Assembly: GCA_014380825.1 (NCBI GenBank)
Contig: JACMJD010000733.1
Coordinates: forward strand, 1-11,326
Length of the DNA: 11,326 nucleotides
Source: Phycisphaerae bacterium
Lineage (GTDB): Bacteria > Planctomycetota > Phycisphaerae > Tepidisphaerales > Tepidisphaeraceae
Direction: 5' to 3'
The notes under the pieces were generated by a model. That model saw nothing but the letters and a program-made list of their open reading frames with translations, ran no database searches and was not told the origin of the DNA. This document shows positions 7,814 through 11,326 of this stretch, one piece after another (position 1 is the first letter of the stretch; every line of letters starts with the position of its first letter). A program made the position numbers and the translations under genes.

Positions 7814-7910
7814 GCAGCGCGAACGCCCGCGGGTGCTTGCAGCGTGGGTCTCATTGCGCGAGGACGGGATTAGACGAGACCCAGGGAGCAAGCTCCCTGG
7901 GCGTTCCTGC
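7814..7910. repeat. Composite palindromic element with nested hairpins
   Basis: Outer arms GAACGCCC (7821-7828) and GGGCGTTC (7899-7906) are perfect complements, and the flanking GCAG (7814-7817) and CTGC (7907-7910) extend the match. Inner arms TGGGTCTC (7845-7852) and GAGACCCA (7876-7883) also pair. The right arm contains its own perfect 10-bp hairpin, CCCAGGGAGC-AA-GCTCCCTGGG (7880-7901), which competes with the inner pairing. The structure starts 17 bp after the CBS-like stop. It could act as a terminator or RNA-stability element, although no T-run follows, or be a dispersed MITE/REP-like unit. Confidence 0.72.
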
Positions 7911-7940
7911 AGCGGATTAGATCGCGTTAGCGCACTCGCA

Positions 7941-7946
7941 TACGAT
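7941..7946 (+). promoter_or_regulatory. Possible -10 box of a leaderless DUF1802 transcript
   Basis: TACGAT (4 of 6 against TATAAT, TAnnnT type) lies 10 nt before the ATG at 7957. No convincing -35 is seen and no Shine-Dalgarno precedes the ATG. Weak evidence. Confidence 0.25.
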
Positions 7947-7956
7947 CCAATCCACG

Positions 7957-8523
7957 ATGCCGCCTCCAGATCAACTCAACGTGGCTTTGAAAGAATGGCA
8001 CACGGTCTGCCGCGCCCTTGCATCCGGTCGGCAGACGATACTGCTGCGCAAGGGTGGGATCAGCGAATCCATGAGCGGGTTCGACGTCGAGCACCGACAG
8101 TTTCTGTTCTTCCCGACCTTCGTACACCAACAACTGCCAATGCTAAAGCCCGAAGCGCAAGTCGGCTTCGCGCCGCACGCGAGCGAGCCATTGACGATCG
8201 CGATCGAGCTAGCCGCGGAGATCGTCGATATCATCCAGTTGAAACATCGCGCGCAGATGGATGCGCTGGAAAGCGAACACATCTGGACGCCGCCGCTGAT
8301 CGACATGCGGTTCAACTATCGGCCACAGAGTCCGCTGTATCTGTTAATCGTGCGGACGTACCGGTTAGCGAAACCAGTGACGCTCCAGAACGCGCCGGCG
8401 TACGCGGGTTGCAAGAGTTGGGTGCCGCTGAAACAGGCGGTCGAATGCGCCGACGCGACGCCGGCAATTGCGGATGACACGTTCGCGAAGAGAGCCGATT
8501 CAATCCGACGTGCGCTCGGATGA
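7957..8523 (+). CDS. DUF1802 family protein
   Basis: A 188-residue soluble protein with the hallmarks of DUF1802. These are ALKEW (10-14), LLRKGGI (29-35), the aromatic FLFFPTFVHQ (49-58), VRTYRL (132-137) and the C-terminal GCKSWVPL (151-158). The family is widespread in bacteria and archaea but has no established function, and none is proposed here. The start is fixed: an in-frame TAG at 7918-7920 and no other start codon before the ATG at 7957. No Shine-Dalgarno is visible. A competing + strand frame at 7806-8477 has no family features. The 3' end overlaps the convergent glycosyltransferase gene by 24 bp. There is no signal peptide or membrane segment. Confidence 0.88.
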   Translation: MPPPDQLNVALKEWHTVCRALASGRQTILLRKGGISESMSGFDVEHRQFLFFPTFVHQQLPMLKPEAQVGFAPHASEPLTIAIELAAEIVDIIQLKHRAQMDALESEHIWTPPLIDMRFNYRPQSPLYLLIVRTYRLAKPVTLQNAPAYAGCKSWVPLKQAVECADATPAIADDTFAKRADSIRRALG

Positions 8524-9783
8524 GGTGAGCCGCGCGATCGCCCCGACGATGATCACGGCGACGAGCGGGTGCAGCGGTTCGCTGAAGCGAACCTCGGCCA
8601 CCGTCAGCGTGTGAATGCCCCAGTAATAAGCGATTACCGCCAGCGGCAAGGCGAAGATCATGACGCGTCGCCGCGCGATCAGGATCATCAGTGCGAGCAC
8701 TCCGGGCCACACGAAATTTCGCCCGACGATCATCTCGAACCAACGACCGTTGGTGACGCGATCGCGCATGTAATCGCGGTCCATCACTTGTGCGTACGAA
8801 TATTCCTGCATCGGATTTCCGAACCAGAAGTACACGAATTTCTTCGCGCAGTATTTCGCGTACACGAACGGCTTCGATTTGATCGAGGCGATCGCTCGCT
8901 GGTTGAAATGACGTTCGCCTTCAATGGTGAACGGGTTGTGCCCGCCGTTGTGCGCGGCGTTAAGATCTTCCTGCCAGATGTTCGCGTACGACTTGGTTTT
9001 GGTCAGGTGGTAGTACTCCGGCGAACCTTGCCAGAGCACGGACGTGCTCGATGCCAGCGGAATGAACTGATGATGCGTCCGCCAGTTGTGCAGCGTCCAT
9101 GGCGCGATGCAAAGCGCCATCGCCAGACCGCAAACGATCGTCGCGCCGATCCGCCTGCCGATCGACCAATTCCAAGGTGACCCGATCAACCAGATTACCG
9201 GCATCAACGCGCCGGTGGGCCGTGTCAGGTTCAACATCGCCAGCGCGATTCCAGCCGTCGCAAATCGGAGCATCGCCGGACTACGCACCGCCCACTGCAT
9301 CGCGATCACGCAAACGACGACCAGCGGTGTATACAGCGCTTCGGTGTACATGGATCGCGCATGCGCGATCAGCGCCGGGTCGCAAGCCACAATCACCGCC
9401 GCCCCAAACGCCGGCCGCGCGCGGACGAAGAATCTCGACAGCAGGAACGTCAGTGGAATAGTTAGCGCGCTGAGCATCGCCTGCGCGTACAACGCCGCAT
9501 TCAAAGATCGCGCGCCGACGAGCTTGTAGGTGGCCGCGATGACCAGCGGATAGCCGGGGACGCGGCCCTCCCACGTGAAGAAATCGCCCTGGGTCACGCC
9601 GTATGCCAGCGATTCGTAACCTTGTTCGTCGCCGACGAGGCGCGAGGGATCGTTCGGCTTATCGGAGACGAAGTCGTGCACGCTCGCCAGGCGAAAGCCG
9701 GCGCCTAACAGCGTAAGCAGGATCAGCGACAGCGCGATCCATCCGCGCGCCGGTCGATCGAAATTTGGGAGGGCAGCGGACAT
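8500..9783 (-). CDS. ArnT/PMT-type membrane glycosyltransferase (GT-C fold)
   Basis: Polytopic inner-membrane protein, 427 residues from the ATG at 9783. Such enzymes move a sugar from a polyprenyl-phosphate donor to a lipid, glycan or protein acceptor on the periplasmic face. Visible GT-C/GT39-like features: TM1 at about 14-30; an acidic GDEQGY (51-56) in the first outer loop, the position of the catalytic Asp; a second acidic residue E148 in MYTEAL; LTRPTG (186-191); APWTLHNWR (227-235); and a C-terminal VRFSEPLHPL typical of the family. About eight to ten hydrophobic segments can be counted. The frame continues upstream to a TTG at 9879, but that would overlap the nrdR start and leave no promoter, so the ATG is preferred. 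Its only GGAG is 13 nt away, so initiation is uncertain. The acceptor is unknown; LPS or another surface glycan is a guess from the nearby lptD. Confidence 0.85.
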   Translation of the reverse strand: MSAALPNFDRPARGWIALSLILLTLLGAGFRLASVHDFVSDKPNDPSRLVGDEQGYESLAYGVTQGDFFTWEGRVPGYPLVIAATYKLVGARSLNAALYAQAMLSALTIPLTFLLSRFFVRARPAFGAAVIVACDPALIAHARSMYTEALYTPLVVVCVIAMQWAVRSPAMLRFATAGIALAMLNLTRPTGALMPVIWLIGSPWNWSIGRRIGATIVCGLAMALCIAPWTLHNWRTHHQFIPLASSTSVLWQGSPEYYHLTKTKSYANIWQEDLNAAHNGGHNPFTIEGERHFNQRAIASIKSKPFVYAKYCAKKFVYFWFGNPMQEYSYAQVMDRDYMRDRVTNGRWFEMIVGRNFVWPGVLALMILIARRRVMIFALPLAVIAYYWGIHTLTVAEVRFSEPLHPLVAVIIVGAIARLTSSERTSD

Positions 9784-9839
9784 GGGCGCGTGGATGCTCC
9801 GTGACCCATATCGGGCGTCGGTGTCCGCGAGGTTTGAAT

Positions 9840-9858
9840 TTTGCGTTTCCCCCGCAAA
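9840..9858. other. Inverted repeat at the nrdR -35 region
   Basis: TTTGCG (9840-9845) and CGCAAA (9853-9858) are perfect complements across a 7-nt spacer and overlap the proposed nrdR -35 box. This could be an operator; it does not resemble a canonical NrdR box. Confidence 0.35.
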
Positions 9859-9869
9859 CTCTGTACTTT
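9841..9869 (+). promoter_or_regulatory. Candidate promoter giving a leaderless nrdR transcript
   Basis: TTGCGT (9841-9846) and TACTTT (9864-9869) are 17 nt apart. Initiation 7 to 10 nt after the -10 box would fall at or 2-3 nt before the ATG at 9879. The -35 is weak (3 of 6). Confidence 0.4.
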
Positions 9870-9878
9870 TCTTAACCA

Positions 9879-10544
9879 ATGCGCTGCCCCTTCTGCGACG
9901 CTGAGAAAGAAAGCCTCAAAGTCATCGATTCGCGCAGTTGTGATGGCGGGAAGTCGATCAGGCGGCGGCGCGAATGTCTCAACTGCGGCAAGCGGTTCAC
10001 CACCTACGAACGCGTCGAAAGCACCATGCGGATGACGGTCATCAAAAAGGATGGCCGGCGGTTGCCGTGGGATCGGGACAAGATTCTGCGCGGACTGGAG
10101 CGGGCGTGCTTCAAGCGGCCGGTGCCCGAGAGCGAGATCATGCGCGTTGTCGACGAGGTGGAAGAGGAGACGTTCAAGAGCCACGACCGCGAAGCGCCGA
10201 CGGCGTTCATCGGCACGCTGGTGGCGGAGAAGCTTCGCCGGCTCGACCAGGTTGCATACGTTCGCTTCGCCAGCGTCTACCGGCAGTTCAAGACGCTGGA
10301 AGAGCTGGTAGACGAAGCCAAGGCCGTGCTGGATGCCAAGCGATTTGAAGACCCCGAGCAGGGCAAGCTGTTCCTCGAATCGTCCACGAAGGCTTCAACC
10401 AATGGCGACGGGACGGAAGAACCGTCCGAGCCCGCCATTAAGAGGCCCGCCCGCAAGCCTCGAACGGCCGCCAAGCGATCTACCTCACCGCCACCGCCTG
10501 AACCGGGTACCATGCAGCAAATCCCCCAGCCGCCGCAAGCGTAA
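9879..10544 (+). CDS. nrdR: Transcriptional repressor NrdR with extended C-terminus
   Basis: NrdR represses ribonucleotide reductase genes when its ATP-cone senses dATP/ATP. The N-terminal zinc ribbon is intact: C3 and C6 in MRCPFC, C33 and C36 in CLNCGKRFTTYE, with the basic RRRR (28-31) for DNA contact. The ATP-cone domain covers about 51-140, from VIKKDGRRLPWDRDKILRGL to LDQVAYVRFASVYRQFKTL. NrdR is usually 150-160 residues; this one has 221 because of an about 70-residue tail that is low-complexity and rich in Lys, Arg, Pro, Ser and Thr (KRPARKPRTAAKR, then PPPPEP). The tail probably adds nonspecific nucleic-acid binding or is disordered, which is inference. No Shine-Dalgarno precedes the ATG, and the candidate promoter would give a leaderless mRNA. 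No ribonucleotide reductase gene is in the window. Divergent from the glycosyltransferase, 95 bp between starts. Confidence 0.95.
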   Translation: MRCPFCDAEKESLKVIDSRSCDGGKSIRRRRECLNCGKRFTTYERVESTMRMTVIKKDGRRLPWDRDKILRGLERACFKRPVPESEIMRVVDEVEEETFKSHDREAPTAFIGTLVAEKLRRLDQVAYVRFASVYRQFKTLEELVDEAKAVLDAKRFEDPEQGKLFLESSTKASTNGDGTEEPSEPAIKRPARKPRTAAKRSTSPPPPEPGTMQQIPQPPQA

Positions 10545-10549
10545 GCAGC

Positions 10550-10563
10550 CGTAATGTGTTACG
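10550..10563 (+). other. Short hairpin after nrdR
   Basis: CGTAA-TGTG-TTACG is a perfect 5-bp stem with a 4-nt loop, 6 nt after the nrdR stop. There is no T-run, so it is a weak terminator candidate only. Confidence 0.3.
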
Positions 10564-10596
10564 ATCATGCCCCGGGGATCGCGGTCTTAAACCTGA

Positions 10597-10617
10597 CCTC
10601 TAACCTCTACCCTCTTT
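10597..10617. repeat. Three tandem imperfect 7-mers
   Basis: CCTCTAA, CCTCTAC and CCTCTTT follow one another exactly in the leader region of the FlgI-like gene. The tract is pyrimidine-rich. It could be an unstable microsatellite-like tract or a binding site, or chance. Confidence 0.45.
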
Positions 10618-10630
10618 CGTTCATGCGATC

Positions 10631-10642
10631 ACGAAGCTTCGT
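10631..10642. other. 12-bp perfect palindrome
   Basis: ACGAAGCTTCGT lies 12 bp upstream of the GGAGG ribosome site of the FlgI-like gene. It could be a dimeric regulator site. A perfect palindrome without a spacer is a poor RNA hairpin. Confidence 0.4.
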
Positions 10643-10667
10643 CCGATAAGTTCTGGAGGCTTTCGCC

Positions 10668-11326
10668 ATGCCCAGCGCCACTACATCATTGATTCGACCC
10701 CTTGGAAGTGCGCGGATCGTCACCTGCCACCTGCTCGTCGCGAGCATGATCTTTTTCATTGTTGGTTGCCCGAACAACAACAAGCCCAAACCCGCGCCGC
10801 CGCGATATTCGACGCTGCCGCCGCGCGCCGACCTTCCGCCGTTCATGAAGGACACGATCTACGAGCGCATCGAGCTGATGAACACCGAAGCACTGAACGT
10901 GAATAACTTCGGGGTGGTCGTGCTCGTCCAACCCACCGGCGACGGCCAGAACGCGCCGTTGGCGGTCAAAGATTACGTGATCCGCGAGATGATCAAGAAG
11001 GGCATCGGCTCGAAAAACGGCAACAGCCCCGCCGAGCAGATGACGCCCAGCGAGATGCTGAAAGACCCGCGCGTGGCGATCGTGCGCGTGGATGGAATGA
11101 TCCCCGCAGGTGCGCGAAAGGGGCAGCAGTTCGACGTGGCCGTCTCTGCTCTGGACGTCGGACAGAACAATACTTCGAGCCTCGCCGGTGGAACGCTGTA
11201 TCGCGCGGACCTCTTCATCAACGGCGCGAACCCGCGTGACCCCGGCAAAGTGATCGACGTGCAGGGCGTCTGCCAAGGCGACATCTTTGTCAATCCAGAA
11301 TATGCGCTGCGCGATCCGAACGATCC
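10668..11326 (+). CDS. FlgI (P-ring)-like lipoprotein, 3' end outside window
   Basis: The ATG at 10668 has a strong GGAGG (10655-10659) 8 nt upstream. The frame is open to the window edge (219 codons seen). Residues 17-33 form a hydrophobic signal segment ending in the lipobox IVGC (31-34), so the protein is probably lipidated at C34. A short Asn/Pro/Lys-rich linker (NNNKPKPAPP) follows. The region about 71-183 matches the flagellar P-ring protein FlgI: VVVLVQPTGDG (83-93) corresponds to its GLxGTGDG; VIREMIKKGIG (104-114) to its 'ML..LG' helix; and IPAGARKGQQFDVAVS (145-160) with LAGGTLYRADLF (172-183) to its PPFARPGQRIDVTVSS...LRGGTLL block. True FlgI has a Sec signal and is not a lipoprotein. 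No flagellar gene is nearby, so I call it FlgI-like rather than flgI. It may form a periplasmic ring or an envelope-anchored scaffold; function is not known. Confidence 0.85.
   Translation, partial: MPSATTSLIRPLGSARIVTCHLLVASMIFFIVGCPNNNKPKPAPPRYSTLPPRADLPPFMKDTIYERIELMNTEALNVNNFGVVVLVQPTGDGQNAPLAVKDYVIREMIKKGIGSKNGNSPAEQMTPSEMLKDPRVAIVRVDGMIPAGARKGQQFDVAVSALDVGQNNTSSLAGGTLYRADLFINGANPRDPGKVIDVQGVCQGDIFVNPEYALRDPND

Noticed and set aside
7806..8477. 223-codon + strand frame overlapping DUF1802
   Set aside because: It begins inside the palindromic element and has Arg/Ala shadow composition. The DUF1802 frame carries conserved motifs.
9784..9879. N-terminal extension of the glycosyltransferase to the TTG at 9879
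   Set aside because: The extra 32 residues are polar and unlike the family, the start coincides with the nrdR ATG, and no promoter space would remain.
9723..10184. 153-codon - strand frame across the nrdR start
   Set aside because: Antisense of clear NrdR zinc-ribbon and ATP-cone codons, with no own features.
10570..10577. CCCCGGGG palindrome flanked by GATC as an nrdR terminator
   Set aside because: Only a 5-bp outer stem with a 10-nt loop and no T-run, so it is indistinguishable from chance in GC-rich DNA.
1..11326. Mobile element, CRISPR, tRNA/rRNA or defence-system signatures
   Set aside because: No transposase or integrase motif, regular spaced repeat, tRNA cloverleaf or rRNA core sequence was recognised on either strand.

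Overview
The window looks like chromosomal DNA of a high-GC, Gram-negative-type bacterium. The gene mix suggests Planctomycetota, perhaps a Phycisphaerae-like lineage: an LptD-type outer-membrane LPS transporter, a long-form SppA, a DUF1802 protein, an NrdR repressor, and a FlgI-like lipoprotein with no flagellar genes around it. The taxonomic call is inference from gene content and style. No marker gene, rRNA or tRNA is present.

Layout from left to right. (1) The 3' part of a + strand gene enters from the left edge. Its C-terminus resembles the second copper domain of PHM/DBM-type copper monooxygenases. (2) It converges on a - strand lptD-like gene, with 11 bp between the two stops. (3) A 184-bp region holds back-to-back promoters for lptD (-) and sppA (+); their -35 boxes form a perfect inverted repeat. 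(4) The + strand series is sppA, a 39-bp-arm palindromic repeat, a 42-residue membrane-protein ORF missed by ordinary length cut-offs, a cystathionine beta-synthase-like PLP enzyme with two CBS domains, a second composite palindrome, and a DUF1802 gene. (5) The DUF1802 gene overlaps, tail to tail by 24 bp, a - strand ArnT/PMT-type membrane glycosyltransferase. (6) The glycosyltransferase is divergent from nrdR (+). nrdR has a long basic/Pro-rich C-terminal tail and no Shine-Dalgarno, so it may be leaderless. (7) A FlgI-like lipoprotein gene (+) runs off the right edge.

Several products act at the envelope: LptD in the outer membrane, SppA on the periplasmic side, the glycosyltransferase in the inner membrane, the FlgI-like lipoprotein, and the 42-residue membrane peptide. 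The others are soluble metabolic or regulatory proteins: the CBS-like enzyme in sulfur amino-acid metabolism, NrdR in dNTP supply, and DUF1802 of unknown role. I see no coherent operon for a new defence or mobile system, and no transposase, integrase, CRISPR array or RNA gene. The most unusual items are the FlgI-like lipoprotein, the mini membrane protein, the two palindromic intergenic elements, the face-to-face lptD/sppA promoters and the copper-monooxygenase-like fragment.
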